DNA of 64,000 bases from the NCBI GenBank assembly GCA_963822765.1, contig CAWGJL010000012.1, positions 186,001-250,000 of the forward strand, read 5' to 3'. Positions 1 to 8,543 of this stretch are shown here, piece by piece (the first letter of the stretch is position 1; each line of letters begins with the position of its first letter). The notes beneath the pieces were generated by a model that did no database searches, was not told the DNA's origin, and worked only from the letters and a program-made list of their open reading frames with translations. Made by a program: the position numbers and the translations under genes. Source of the DNA: Palsa-504 sp963822765 (lineage in GTDB: Bacteria; Actinomycetota; Actinomycetes; Streptosporangiales; Streptosporangiaceae).

Positions 1-731
1 AGTTTGTCGCGTCTGGAATGGGTGGTCTTCACGCCGATGAGGCGGGCCGGCACGGCGACGTAGCAGACCATCATCACGGCGACGACGATGCTCAGCGACA
101 GCCCGAACCACAACAGCCCCCACCGGACGAAGACCACGGTGGCCAGGCCCAGGCAGATGCCAACCGCGGCGCCCCAGCCCAGGACGACCGCCAGGTGCGA
201 CCGGGCCTGCGCGAATCCGGGCCGGATCGCGGGCGGACCCTCGCTCGCGATGGCAAAGGCGAATACGGCGTTCAGGAAGAAACTCGCCGCGGTAAGAGCG
301 GCAACGGCCAGGACGATCGGGATCACGACGGGACCGGTCAGTACATGGAACGACGTCCCGTGCAGCACGTGAGCCTTCAGGTCGAACATGGCGGCCCAGA
401 TCCACATCGCTGGCAAGACCTGGACCAGGGTCAGCCGCCAGTTGGTGAACAGCAGCTTCACTCCGTCAAACAACATGGCCAAGGCACCGACCGTCAGAGC
501 GAGGGGAGCGAGCCACCGGCGAGAACGGCTCAGCCCTATTACCGCCTCTTCTACGGCTTCACGGTCGCTGTCGCGGACGGCCTGAATGACCTGCCTGACC
601 CGGACCGAAAGGTGCCGCCGCTGCCCGCGCGCCTCGCTGGCGCGAGTCCCTGGCCTCGCATATGAGCCAGAAGCGTCGGCCTCCGGAGACACCGCAGGTG
701 GCTGTTCGGGTACGCTCCCTTCTGTTGCCAT
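1..731 (-). CDS. Integral membrane protein, C-terminus cut by window edge
   Basis: The minus-strand frame stays open from an ATG at 731 to the left edge, giving about 243 residues without a stop. The start is supported by GAAGGGG about nine bases upstream. A hydrophilic N-terminus rich in Arg, Glu and Pro of about 70 residues precedes hydrophobic stretches such as WLAPLALTVGALAMLFDG, VLTGPVVIPIVLAVAAL, LGWGAAVGICLGLATVVF and LSLSIVVAVMMVCYVAVP, so I expect at least five membrane helices. I do not recognise the family. The gene is divergent from the DUF2252 operon that starts at 1017. Confidence 0.6.
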   Translation of the reverse strand, partial: MATEGSVPEQPPAVSPEADASGSYARPGTRASEARGQRRHLSVRVRQVIQAVRDSDREAVEEAVIGLSRSRRWLAPLALTVGALAMLFDGVKLLFTNWRLTLVQVLPAMWIWAAMFDLKAHVLHGTSFHVLTGPVVIPIVLAVAALTAASFFLNAVFAFAIASEGPPAIRPGFAQARSHLAVVLGWGAAVGICLGLATVVFVRWGLLWFGLSLSIVVAVMMVCYVAVPARLIGVKTTHSRRDK

Positions 732-1016
732 TGCGGCATGCCCCTTCGCGAGCAGTGCTCGGCAGACCAGGCCCGGTCGGCGAGAACCAACCGCCAATGG
801 CCTCTAGAACGCTACGTTCGTCGTTTTCGCGTCTCTGAGCGTAATCGTGCGCACCCGACACCGGATCATCCCGCCGGGATGAGGCAGACGAGCAGCCGGC
901 GCGGGATCGTGGAGCGTGCGGCATGCTGGCCGCCGCTTGGCGCCTGCTGTGACGGAGCGGTCGGCACGCCTGGATGCGGGCCACTCGGATGGTCGCCCGA
1001 CCGAGAGGAGTCGACG
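732..1016. promoter_or_regulatory. Divergent intergenic region, promoters expected
   Basis: This 285-base stretch separates two divergent genes and must hold both promoters. A short inverted repeat, CATCCC-gcc-GGGATG, lies at 867-881. A strong Shine-Dalgarno GAGAGGAG sits just before the ATG at 1017. I see no convincing -10/-35 pair or known operator. Confidence 0.35.
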
Positions 1017-2477
1017 ATGGGTGTACTGACGGCTGAGGCTCTACCCCGTGGTACGCAGCGGTACCAGCTTGACCCAGGGGTGGGGCGGCTGACCCCGGCC
1101 GAAAGCGCTGCCCGCGGCAAGACCGCACGGGCTGAGGTGCCCCGTGACAGCCATGCGATGTTCGACCCGCCACCGGACCGGCCCGACCCGATCGGCCTGC
1201 TGGAGGAGCAGGGGAAGTCGCGGGTTCCTGAGCTGGTGCCGGTCAGGTACGGCCGGATGATGGTGTCTCCGTTTACGTTTTTCCGTGGCGCGGCCCTGCC
1301 GATGGCCAGTGACCTGGCCGCCACGCCCGTCTCTGGGCTGGCCGTCCAGGCGTGCGGCGACGCGCACCTGTCCAACTTCGGCCTCTTCGGCTCGGCCGAA
1401 CGCCGCCTCATGTTCGACGTCAACGACTTCGACGAGACGCTGCCCGGCCCGTGGGAATGGGATGTCAAGCGGCTCGCGGCCAGCCTAGAGGTGGCCGCGC
1501 GTGGCAACGGGTTCGCAGGCAAGCGGCGCCGCGAGATCGTCGCGGCCGCGGTCGCTCGTTACCGGCAGGCGATGCGCGGCTTCGCGCGGATGACCAACCT
1601 GCAGGTCTGGTACGCGCATATGGACATGGAGCAGATGCAAGCCCAGTTCAACGCGCAACTTCGGCCACAGCAGCGCAAGGTGGTGGATAAGGGCCTGGCC
1701 AAAGCGCGGACCAGGGACAGCATGGAGGAACTGGCTAAGCTGTGTTCTGTCGTAGACGGGCAGCCGCGGATCATCGCTAACCCGCCGCTGCTCGTCCCGA
1801 TCGACGACCTGATACCCGAGCAGACGGACCGGGCTGCCATGGAGACGCAGGTCAGCGGCTTGCTCGCCAAGTACCGGCACACGCTGGAAACCGACCGGAG
1901 GTTCCTGCTCGATCAGTTCCGGTTTGCCGACCTAGCCCGCAAGGTCGTCGGCGTCGGCAGCGTCGGGACCCGTTGCTGGATCGCGCTGATGCTCGGCCGC
2001 GATGACGCCGATCCGCTGTTCCTGCAGGTGAAAGAGGCCGAAGCGTCGGTGCTCAGCCGCTTCGTCGGCGCCAGCAAGTACGCCAACCAGGGTCAGCGAG
2101 TGGTCGCAGGCCAGCGGCTGATGCAGGCCTCCAGTGATATCTTCCTGGGCTGGCAGCGGACCGAGGCGGGCCTGGACGGACAGCAACGCGACTTCTATGT
2201 CCGCCAGCTGCGGGACTGGAAATTCTCCGTCGACATCGAGACCATGGTCCCGCGCGGCATGCGCCTGTACGGCGAACTGTGCGGGTGGACGCTGGCGCGA
2301 GCGCACGCCCGCTCCGGGGACCGGATCGCGATCGCCGCCTACCTGGGCGGCTCGGACGTATTCGACCGGGCCATCACCGAGTTCGCCGCCGCCTACGCCG
2401 ACCAGAACGAGCGTGACCACAAGTCACTCGTCGCCGCTGTCGCATCAGGACGGATCGCCGCCGAGCCCGACCTGTGA
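1017..2477 (+). CDS. DUF2252 family protein
   Basis: 486 residues. The start at 1017 follows GAGAGGAG by seven bases; the frame is open further upstream, but that part lacks a ribosome site. Recognisable DUF2252 blocks are a 'YGRM...SPFTFFRGAA' segment near residue 80, 'CGDAHLSNFG' near residue 118 and 'FDVNDFDETLPGPWEWDVKR' near residue 136. These resemble the His/Asp/Asn-rich core of protein-kinase-like and aminoglycoside-phosphotransferase-like folds, so ATP-dependent phosphotransfer is possible, but the biochemical role of the family is unknown to me. It is followed after 30 bases by a GAP-family membrane protein, probably in one operon. Length is usual for the family. Confidence 0.85.
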   Translation: MGVLTAEALPRGTQRYQLDPGVGRLTPAESAARGKTARAEVPRDSHAMFDPPPDRPDPIGLLEEQGKSRVPELVPVRYGRMMVSPFTFFRGAALPMASDLAATPVSGLAVQACGDAHLSNFGLFGSAERRLMFDVNDFDETLPGPWEWDVKRLAASLEVAARGNGFAGKRRREIVAAAVARYRQAMRGFARMTNLQVWYAHMDMEQMQAQFNAQLRPQQRKVVDKGLAKARTRDSMEELAKLCSVVDGQPRIIANPPLLVPIDDLIPEQTDRAAMETQVSGLLAKYRHTLETDRRFLLDQFRFADLARKVVGVGSVGTRCWIALMLGRDDADPLFLQVKEAEASVLSRFVGASKYANQGQRVVAGQRLMQASSDIFLGWQRTEAGLDGQQRDFYVRQLRDWKFSVDIETMVPRGMRLYGELCGWTLARAHARSGDRIAIAAYLGGSDVFDRAITEFAAAYADQNERDHKSLVAAVASGRIAAEPDL

Positions 2478-2507
2478 CGTCCGGCCGGCCCGGGCCCAGG
2501 GGGCGGC

Positions 2508-3152
2508 ATGGTACTTGACCTGATGCTCATCGGGCTCGGGATCGCCCTCGAACCATTCCCTCTCATAGCCTTCATCCTGCTCCTGAGCACCAAGAAGGGC
2601 GCCTGGAAGGGGCTCGCCTTCGTCCTGGGCTGGTTGGCCTGCCTGGTCGCCGTGATTACCGCGGTCGTCCTGACGACCGAGGGCAAGCCGCCCAAGTCAC
2701 AGACCGCCCCGTCGACCGCCGCCCTGGCCATCAAGCTGACCCTCGGTATCGTGCTCATCCTGCTCGCTATGCGGCAGCGGCGCCGGATAGGCCGTCCGCG
2801 CAAACCACCGAGCTGGATGGCCAGCCTGGACCGGCTCTCGCCGTGGGCGGCCGCCGGCCTCGCCGTATTCCTCCAGCCCTGGACGCTGGTAGCAGCAGGC
2901 GCTGCGACCGTCGTTCAGGCCAAGCTGTCCACTGGCGGGGACTACGTGACGCTGGTGCTCTTCTGTCTGGTGGGCACGTCCAGCTTCCTGTACCTGGAGT
3001 TGTACGCGGCATTCGCTCCTGCCGCGGCCACCGTCCGGCTCGAGCGGATGCGAGCCTGGCTGGACGCACATCAGGACCGGGTCGTCATTCTGGTATTGCT
3101 GCTACTGGGTTTTTATCTGGCCAGCAAGAGCATCTACCTGCTGGTCAGCTGA
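2508..3152 (+). CDS. GAP/Sap-family membrane protein (sulfolipid-1-addressing-like)
   Basis: 214 residues with about six hydrophobic helices. The N-terminus 'LIGLGIALEPFPLIAFILLL' followed by 'GLAFVLGWLACLVAVI' is characteristic of the GAP/Sap family, named from the mycobacterial sulfolipid-1-addressing protein and thought to assist export of lipids across the inner membrane. The middle loop is basic (MRQRRRIGRPRKPP). The gene lies between DUF2252 and another membrane protein with gaps of 30 and 2 bases. A second member of the same family occurs at 21054. The ATG is preceded only by a G-rich stretch, so the start is likely but not certain. Confidence 0.8.
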   Translation: MVLDLMLIGLGIALEPFPLIAFILLLSTKKGAWKGLAFVLGWLACLVAVITAVVLTTEGKPPKSQTAPSTAALAIKLTLGIVLILLAMRQRRRIGRPRKPPSWMASLDRLSPWAAAGLAVFLQPWTLVAAGAATVVQAKLSTGGDYVTLVLFCLVGTSSFLYLELYAAFAPAAATVRLERMRAWLDAHQDRVVILVLLLLGFYLASKSIYLLVS

Positions 3153-3154
3153 GC

Positions 3155-3844
3155 ATGGCGAGCGCAGGTCCGCACGCGCCCGCCGGTCCGGACGTATCGC
3201 ACCGGGCAGGCGAGAGCCGCTGGCCGATGGCGCTGGCGGTGCTGGCCGCCGGAGGACTGCGCGCGGTACTGCCACCCGCGCTCAGGTCCGGCGATGCCCG
3301 CTGGGCCTTCGTGGTAGTCCTCTTCGCCCTGCTCGCGATACTCATCGGCGGCGACCCGGGGCGCATCGACCGTGACTCCAGATGGCTGCGGGCACTGACC
3401 GGGACGCTGATCGGGGTGATCTCTGCCGTGAATGCCTCCTCCGCGGTTCGCCTGGTAGTCGGCATCATCGACGGCGCCAAGTTCAGTAACGATGCGAACA
3501 TCCTGCTCGCCAGCGGCGGCGCGATCTGGCTCACCAACGTGCTCGCCTTCGGTTTGTGGTACTGGGATCTCGACCGAGGCGGAGCGGCAGCCCGGGCACG
3601 CGGACAAGTACGTCAGGTCGCCTTCGTTTTCCCTGAAATGGCCAACGCTCAGTACGTAGGGGCTGACTGGTATCCGAAGTTCATGGACTACCTACATCTC
3701 TCGTTCACGGCGGCCACGGCCTTCAGCCCTACGGACGTCTCGGCGATCAGGCCCTGGGCCAAGCTCATGATGATGTCTGAGGAAGCGATTTCGCTGGTGG
3801 TCGCCGTGCTCGTCGTCTCGCGAGCAGTGAACATCCTGAGGTAG
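3155..3844 (+). CDS. Conserved integral membrane protein
   Basis: 229 residues, starting two bases after the previous stop, so probably translationally coupled. About five hydrophobic segments are visible: WPMALAVLAAGGLRAVLPPA, WAFVVVLFALLAILIGG, LRALTGTLIGVISAVNA, ILLASGGAIWLTNVLAFGLWYW and the last 30 residues. The C-terminal part 'YLHLSFTAATAFSPTD' followed by 'AISLVVAVLVVSRAVNILR' recalls an ion-channel-like pore plus helix arrangement found in some actinobacterial hypothetical proteins, but I cannot name a family. A strong bidirectional hairpin follows the stop. Confidence 0.65.
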   Translation: MASAGPHAPAGPDVSHRAGESRWPMALAVLAAGGLRAVLPPALRSGDARWAFVVVLFALLAILIGGDPGRIDRDSRWLRALTGTLIGVISAVNASSAVRLVVGIIDGAKFSNDANILLASGGAIWLTNVLAFGLWYWDLDRGGAAARARGQVRQVAFVFPEMANAQYVGADWYPKFMDYLHLSFTAATAFSPTDVSAIRPWAKLMMMSEEAISLVVAVLVVSRAVNILR

Positions 3845-3861
3845 CCAGGGGATGCACAGGC

Positions 3862-3895
3862 CGGCACGGCCGCCCCGGCCGGGGCGGCCGTGCCG
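3862..3895. terminator. Perfect 15-bp stem hairpin between convergent genes
   Basis: CGGCACGGCCGCCCC (3862-3876), a GGCC loop and GGGGCGGCCGTGCCG (3881-3895) form a perfect stem between the stop codons of the convergent genes ending at 3844 and 3912. There is no T-run, as is common in high-GC actinobacteria. The symmetry means it can act on both strands. Confidence 0.7.
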
Positions 3896-3911
3896 TGCGG
3901 GCCGGCCGGGG

Positions 3912-4403
3912 TTACGCGCTGGCGCCGTGCAGGGCGTCCTGCAGGTCCTTCTCGCCCTCCTTGGACAGCGAGGTCTTCAGCACCGTCCCGCCGTACTTGC
4001 TCATCGCCTCCACCGCCTTGTCCGGGGTCACCTTCTCCACCATCAAGAACAGCGCCGACGTCCCCGGCTTGAGCATCCCCCGGACCTGATCCTGGAACTG
4101 CGCATCGATCCCGGACTTGGTCACCTTCCCCATCAGCGCCCCCAGCCCCGCCCCGATCGCCATCCCGAACACCGGGATGAAAAACAGCACCCCGAACAAC
4201 AGCCCCCACCACATCCCCCACGTCGCGCCCCGCCCCACCATGTGATGGTGAGTATGCACGTGATAATCACCCTTCGCGTCCCGCACGATCACCGCGATCG
4301 CATCGGGCTCGATGATCAGGTCCCTCGCCAGCTGCCGCGCCTCATCAGCAGCAGCCTCAGCCGTCGTCTCGTCCGGATACCCGATCGCGATCAGGTCAGC
4401 CAT
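3912..4403 (-). CDS. DUF1269 family membrane-associated protein
   Basis: 163 residues. The start at 4403 follows AGAGAGGG by four bases; a longer open frame upstream reads low-complexity Gly/Trp sequence without a ribosome site. The N-terminus 'MADLIAIGYPDETTAEAAAD', then a His-rich stretch YHVHTHHH, then one Gly-rich hydrophobic hairpin (WGMWWGLLFGVLFFIPVFGM plus AIGAGLGALMGK) and a C-terminal 'LFLMVEKVTPDKAVEAMSKY' are diagnostic of DUF1269, a small family often found near stress genes. The function is unknown. It converges on the upstream operon through the hairpin at 3862-3895. Confidence 0.85.
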   Translation of the reverse strand: MADLIAIGYPDETTAEAAADEARQLARDLIIEPDAIAVIVRDAKGDYHVHTHHHMVGRGATWGMWWGLLFGVLFFIPVFGMAIGAGLGALMGKVTKSGIDAQFQDQVRGMLKPGTSALFLMVEKVTPDKAVEAMSKYGGTVLKTSLSKEGEKDLQDALHGASA

Positions 4404-4612
4404 AACACCCTCTCTTCCCTCGCACGCCAGTAACCCCACCCAGTCCACCAACCCCGCCCCCGCCCCGCCCCACCCGCCACGGGTGATCCCAGCCCACCCC
4501 GACCAGCCAGCCGCGGCAAGCGCTTGAGGATACCGCCCGCTGATTCGAGCGCGGTAAATGCCCGGACGCATTCAGCGCCGGACAGCTCACCCGGACAACG
4601 GAGTCACCCGTA

Positions 4613-4948
4613 ATGCATGGGGCGCCACGGACCCAAACACGGGAACGTGAGGTATTGGCCATTGCCCATCGCGACAAGCTGGGGGCTGCGTTGCCAGCGT
4701 CTTACTACGAGATCCGCGTCATCGGGGTCCTACCGCCCGAAGTCCTGCTTGACTTCGAGAGGCTCTCCGCCTCCGTGGAGCCGGTCGAAACGATCCTGCA
4801 CGGCCCCCTGCGCGATCAGGCCGCGCTGCACGGGCTCCTGGCCCGGCTACAGACCTTCGGCGTGCAGGTCGTGGAGGTACGCCGTCTTCACGACCCGGCT
4901 CCGCATGCCCCCGATCCGCCCGCAGGCACCAATCAGCCCGGCGATTGA
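4613..4948 (+). CDS. Conserved hypothetical protein
   Basis: 111 residues, cytoplasmic by composition. The ATG at 4613 follows GGAG by about nine bases. The central part 'YYEIRVIGVLPPEVLLDFER' and 'LHGLLARLQTFGVQVVEVRR' looks like a small alpha/beta domain seen repeatedly as a short hypothetical protein in actinobacteria, apparently with strand-helix-helix-strand order. I do not know a function. It stands alone between DUF1269 (divergent) and a small membrane protein. Confidence 0.6.
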   Translation: MHGAPRTQTREREVLAIAHRDKLGAALPASYYEIRVIGVLPPEVLLDFERLSASVEPVETILHGPLRDQAALHGLLARLQTFGVQVVEVRRLHDPAPHAPDPPAGTNQPGD

Positions 4949-5086
4949 CGCCTGCCGCGGGTGAAGTCGTACGCCTGCGCATTTGCCTACTTATCATTCC
5001 TGAGGGGTGATGCGCCAGACGTCCTTTTGCCCTAATGGCGGGCTTGTGGCCGGCCACCGGCTCGACCTCATAGAAAGGGAAGTGAT

Positions 5087-5608
5087 ATGAGTACCAGTTT
5101 GGCGCATAAGTCGCCGGACGCGAGCCGGAGGCAAAAGGCGGTCCTGGCGGTGATCGGCGTCACTGCGGCGGCGCGCATCGTACGGGATCGCCGTACCTAC
5201 GAACGTGTGATCCTGCTGGCGATAGTGCTGGCTGCTGCGGCAGGTATGGCCCGCGCCGGCCAGATTCGCTCGATAGCACGCCTGATTGCCTGGGATAAGC
5301 GGCAGACTCTGGCCGAACAGCGCCGGGCCGGAGCTCATCGTCGTGGGGGTCCGCAGCGTTCGGACTTAGTGCATACAAACCAGGTCCGATTCTCGTTGTC
5401 GCCATTGGCAACGCTACCATCGGTGTCGATGGTGATTATATCGGAAAATCTTTCACCAAGCGTTCTCCGTATCTTTTCATCCGAAAACGACGCCGTCCTG
5501 ATGACCTCGCTGAGCAGTATGTACCTGCCGCTTGGCTGCAGCTCATACACCTCGATATCCCAGTCGAAGTGCGCCTCGCCGCCCGGCCGCACTTTTATGA
5601 GAAGATAA
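5087..5608 (+). CDS. Small membrane protein with an aberrant C-terminal extension
   Basis: The start at 5087 is good, with GAAAGGGAAG upstream. The first 85 or so residues look genuine: a basic N-terminus, then the hydrophobic helix VILLAIVLAAAAGMA, then a basic amphipathic tail (IRSIARLIAWDKRQTLAEQR). From about position 5340 the frame runs antisense through the 3' part of the methyltransferase gene on the other strand, and the remaining 85 or so residues are Ser-rich shadow sequence. I infer that the native stop was lost when the methyltransferase segment arrived. Only the N-terminal half should be trusted. Confidence 0.45.
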   Translation: MSTSLAHKSPDASRRQKAVLAVIGVTAAARIVRDRRTYERVILLAIVLAAAAGMARAGQIRSIARLIAWDKRQTLAEQRRAGAHRRGGPQRSDLVHTNQVRFSLSPLATLPSVSMVIISENLSPSVLRIFSSENDAVLMTSLSSMYLPLGCSSYTSISQSKCASPPGRTFMRR

Positions 5609-6081
5609 TTATCGCCGAACTGCTGCACTGTCTGCCGGACTCTGGCCACCATTTCGAGGTTGCGAACAGTAATGATGTCAAAGATTAGCACGCCACCGTC
5701 GTTCAGGTGCCTATAAACGCAGTCGAAAAAGTTCTCCCAATCCGAGAAATCGAGCAAGTGGTTGATGCCGTGGTAGACACAAACAATAGCGTCGAAGGTC
5801 ATCCCGAGCTCAAAGCTACTCATATCGGCGAGGTATAGAGGCGTTCCCTCAGGCAATTTCTCACGGGCAACAGCCAGCATGCCCGGCGATATGTCCAGAC
5901 CGCTTACCTGGTACCCGGCCGCGAGCCGGGCAATAATGTCGGCAGTCCCGCAGGCAACCTCGAGCACGGTCACAGCACGGCGGCAAGCGTGTTTGATAAT
6001 TCCGTCGATGAAAGTGACCTCAGTAGCGGAATCGCCCGTTACGGCATCATAGTGCGTAGCGAGCAAATCGTAAGCTGACAT
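5335..6081 (-). CDS. Class I SAM-dependent methyltransferase
   Basis: 248 residues from ATG 6081; the frame is open further upstream but 'MSAYDLLATHYDAVTGD' is a typical start for this family. Motif I is 'VLEVACGTADIIARLA' near residue 40, followed by 'GLDISPGMLAVAREKLPEG' and motif II/III 'FDAIVCVYHGINHLLD', all typical of a Methyltransf_25/11-type Rossmann fold. The substrate cannot be told. Base composition is clearly more A/T-rich than all neighbours (for example 5400-5720), with codons rare elsewhere in the window, so horizontal acquisition is likely. The 3' end overlaps the plus-strand frame at 5087-5608. Confidence 0.8.
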   Translation of the reverse strand: MSAYDLLATHYDAVTGDSATEVTFIDGIIKHACRRAVTVLEVACGTADIIARLAAGYQVSGLDISPGMLAVAREKLPEGTPLYLADMSSFELGMTFDAIVCVYHGINHLLDFSDWENFFDCVYRHLNDGGVLIFDIITVRNLEMVARVRQTVQQFGDNYLLIKVRPGGEAHFDWDIEVYELQPSGRYILLSEVIRTASFSDEKIRRTLGERFSDIITIDTDGSVANGDNENRTWFVCTKSERCGPPRR

Positions 6082-6256
6082 GCTTTCGAGCCTATATGGA
6101 CCCCTGGAATGACGCAATCGCCTGCACGCGTACCACGGCCGCCCCCTGCCGGTCCGGCAGTCGTCCGCGGAGGGTGGTTGCGCCGGCTTGTTATCTGCTG
6201 ACAATCGGGGAGTGAGTGGGCATCAGGTAGGACGCGCGCATCCCGGGCAGGACCGA

Positions 6257-7066
6257 GTGAGCCGCGAGGGCGGCGTCGGTCCACTCACGACATTCGTCGA
6301 CCGCATCCGCCCGGACGGCGCCGTGGCCCGGTGGGAATCCCGCCGCCACCGCAAGCACCCGCCAGGCGCCCCGGCCGCCGGGTCGACATGGTGGGCACCC
6401 AAGTCCCGGAGCTGGTGGATCGCCATCCTGTTCGCCGTGGGATCGCTTGTGTTCGCGCTCGGCGCGGTTCCCGGCTACGCCAGCACCGCCGGGACCCGCT
6501 GGGACGCCGTGACCTTCTTTACCGGCTCGCTGTTCTTCACCGCGGCCGGGTACCTGACCTACCGGGAAGCCGTGGACGCCGGGCCGCAAGCGCCCACCGC
6601 CGGCCGGCGGCGCTTCTTCGTCTTCCAGCCCGCCAGGATCGACTGGTGGGCCACGGCCGTGCAACTGGCGGGGACCCTTTTCTTCAACGTCAGTACCGGC
6701 AATGCGGTGCGGGTGGACCTCACCGCCAAAGCCGCGAATCAGCATGTATGGCGGCCCGATGCCGTCGGCTCGGTCTGCTTCCTGGTCGCCAGCGCGCTGG
6801 CCTGGTTCGAGGTCTGTCACGGCTGGACCGCGTGGCGCCCCCGGTTGTGGTCATGGTGGATCACCCTGGTCAACCTGATCGGGTCCGTCGCCTTTGGCGT
6901 GTCCGCGGTGGCCGGTTACATCAGCCCGGCGACCGGCCAGTTGCGCAACGCCGAGCGGTCGAACTTCGGCACCTTGATCGGTGCGGTGTGCTTCTTCGCC
7001 GGCGCCTTCCTGCTCTTGCCCGAACGCACCGAGGAAGTCAGCGACCCAGTCACCCACCGGGGATGA
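6257..7066 (+). CDS. Six-helix membrane protein with three YrhK-like repeats
   Basis: About 269 residues from a GTG at 6257 (AGGA four bases upstream); the frame is open further upstream, so the start is uncertain. After a basic N-terminal region (ARWESRRHRKH) three similar two-helix units follow, each opening with Trp-Trp: SWWIAILFAVGSLVFALGAV, DWWATAVQLAGTLFFN and SWWITLVNLIGSVAFGVSAV, each paired with a second helix containing GS/GA and Phe. This pattern resembles the YrhK domain. It precedes gadB by 65 bases and might be co-transcribed with it. The function is unknown. Confidence 0.6.
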   Translation: MSREGGVGPLTTFVDRIRPDGAVARWESRRHRKHPPGAPAAGSTWWAPKSRSWWIAILFAVGSLVFALGAVPGYASTAGTRWDAVTFFTGSLFFTAAGYLTYREAVDAGPQAPTAGRRRFFVFQPARIDWWATAVQLAGTLFFNVSTGNAVRVDLTAKAANQHVWRPDAVGSVCFLVASALAWFEVCHGWTAWRPRLWSWWITLVNLIGSVAFGVSAVAGYISPATGQLRNAERSNFGTLIGAVCFFAGAFLLLPERTEEVSDPVTHRG

Positions 7067-7076
7067 TGACGTCATC
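7065..7076. promoter_or_regulatory. Perfect 12-bp palindrome upstream of gadB
   Basis: GATGACGTCATC is a perfect palindrome overlapping the stop codon of the upstream membrane gene and ending 55 bases before the gadB start. It could be an operator for gadB; no regulator is identified. Confidence 0.3.
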
Positions 7077-7131
7077 GAGCGCTGCCCCCACCATAAAGGG
7101 AACTGTGTCTCCCGACCGAGGAGAGCCGACC

Positions 7132-8532
7132 ATGCCCCTGCACGAGCGTGAGACCGTCCGTCAGCAGTTGGATGACTGCGTGTTCGTCGGACGCGACCTG
7201 ACGGCGCCGGTCCCGAAGTACCGGTTTCCCCAGGATGAGACGCCTCCGAAGCAGGCGTTCCAGGTGGTGTCGGACGAGCTGATGCTCGACGGCAACTCCC
7301 GCCAGAACCTAGCCACGTTCTGCCAGACGTGGGTCGAGCCCGAGATCTTCGCCCTGATGGCGCTGTCGATCGATAAGAACATGATCGACAAGGACGAGTA
7401 CCCGCAGACCGCCGAGATCGAAGAGCGCTGCGTGCATATGCTGGCCGACCTCTGGCATGCACCCGATGCCGCCAACACCGTGGGCGCCTCGGCCATCGGG
7501 TCCTCGGAAGCCTGCATGCTCGCGGGCATGGCGGCCAAGTGGCGGTGGCGGGCCAAGCGACGGGCCGAAGGCAAACCGGTGGACAAGCCGAACATGGTGT
7601 GTGGCCCGGTCCAGGTGGTGTGGCACAAGTTCGCGCGCTACTGGGACATCGAGATGCGCGAGGTGCCGATGTCCCCTGGCCATTACATGATGGATCCGGC
7701 GTCCATGCTCGAGCGAGTCGACGAGAACACGATCATGGTTGTCCCAACCTTGGGCGTCACCTACACCGGCGCCTACGAGCCGGTGGAGGCCATGTCCCGC
7801 GCTCTGGACCAGCTTCAGGCCGACACCGGCCTTGATATCGGCATTCACGTGGACGGGGCCAGCGGCGCCTTCCTCGCCCCGTTCTGCGCGCCCGACGTGG
7901 CCTTCGACTTCCGTCTCCCCCGCGTCAAGTCGATCAGCACCTCGGGTCATAAGTTCGGCCTGGCTCCGCTGGGTGTCGGCTGGGTCCTCTGGCGGGACCG
8001 ACAGGAACTCCCCGACGACCTGATCTTCCATGTGAATTATCTAGGCGGCGACATGCCCGTCTTCCAGATCAATTTCTCCCGCCCGGCCGGCCAGATTGTC
8101 GCCCAGTACTACAACTTCATCCGTCTCGGCTTCGAGGGTTACAAGCGTATCCACGACGCCTCCTACGCAGTCGGCCAGTACCTCGCGGGCGAGATCGTCA
8201 AGCTCGGCCCGTTCGAGCTCCTGTGCGATAGCAACCCGGCCACGGGCATCCCCACGGTCACCTGGCGGATCCGGGAAGGCGAGGACCCCGGCTACACCCT
8301 GTTCGACCTGGCCGACCGGCTGCGCGCCCGAGGCTGGCAGGTGCCCGCCTACACCCTCACCGGCAGCGCCGCCGACATTCCCGTACAGCGCATTCTGGTC
8401 CGGCTCGGCGTAAGCCAGGACATGGCTTCCCTTCTCATCGACGACTTCCAGAGCGCCGTGGCCCACTTCTCCAGGCATCCGGTCACCGTGCCGATGTCGA
8501 AGGAGGAGTCCAGCGGGTTCAGCCACCTGTAA
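7132..8532 (+). CDS. gadB: Glutamate decarboxylase
   Basis: 466 residues, the same length as the enterobacterial GadA/GadB enzymes. It is a PLP-dependent group II decarboxylase converting glutamate to GABA with consumption of a proton. The start at 7132 follows GAGGAGAG. Visible motifs are 'GASAIGSSEACMLAG' near residue 118 (cofactor phosphate region), 'HVDGASGAFLAPF' near 239 with the PLP-pyridine Asp241, and 'STSGHKFGLAPLG' with the Schiff-base Lys274. No glutamate/GABA antiporter is adjacent, so acid resistance by exchange cannot be read from this locus; a metabolic or general stress role is equally possible. It is followed by two hairpins and a PRC-barrel gene. Confidence 0.93.
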   Translation: MPLHERETVRQQLDDCVFVGRDLTAPVPKYRFPQDETPPKQAFQVVSDELMLDGNSRQNLATFCQTWVEPEIFALMALSIDKNMIDKDEYPQTAEIEERCVHMLADLWHAPDAANTVGASAIGSSEACMLAGMAAKWRWRAKRRAEGKPVDKPNMVCGPVQVVWHKFARYWDIEMREVPMSPGHYMMDPASMLERVDENTIMVVPTLGVTYTGAYEPVEAMSRALDQLQADTGLDIGIHVDGASGAFLAPFCAPDVAFDFRLPRVKSISTSGHKFGLAPLGVGWVLWRDRQELPDDLIFHVNYLGGDMPVFQINFSRPAGQIVAQYYNFIRLGFEGYKRIHDASYAVGQYLAGEIVKLGPFELLCDSNPATGIPTVTWRIREGEDPGYTLFDLADRLRARGWQVPAYTLTGSAADIPVQRILVRLGVSQDMASLLIDDFQSAVAHFSRHPVTVPMSKEESSGFSHL

Positions 8533-8543
8533 CCGCCGTCCAT

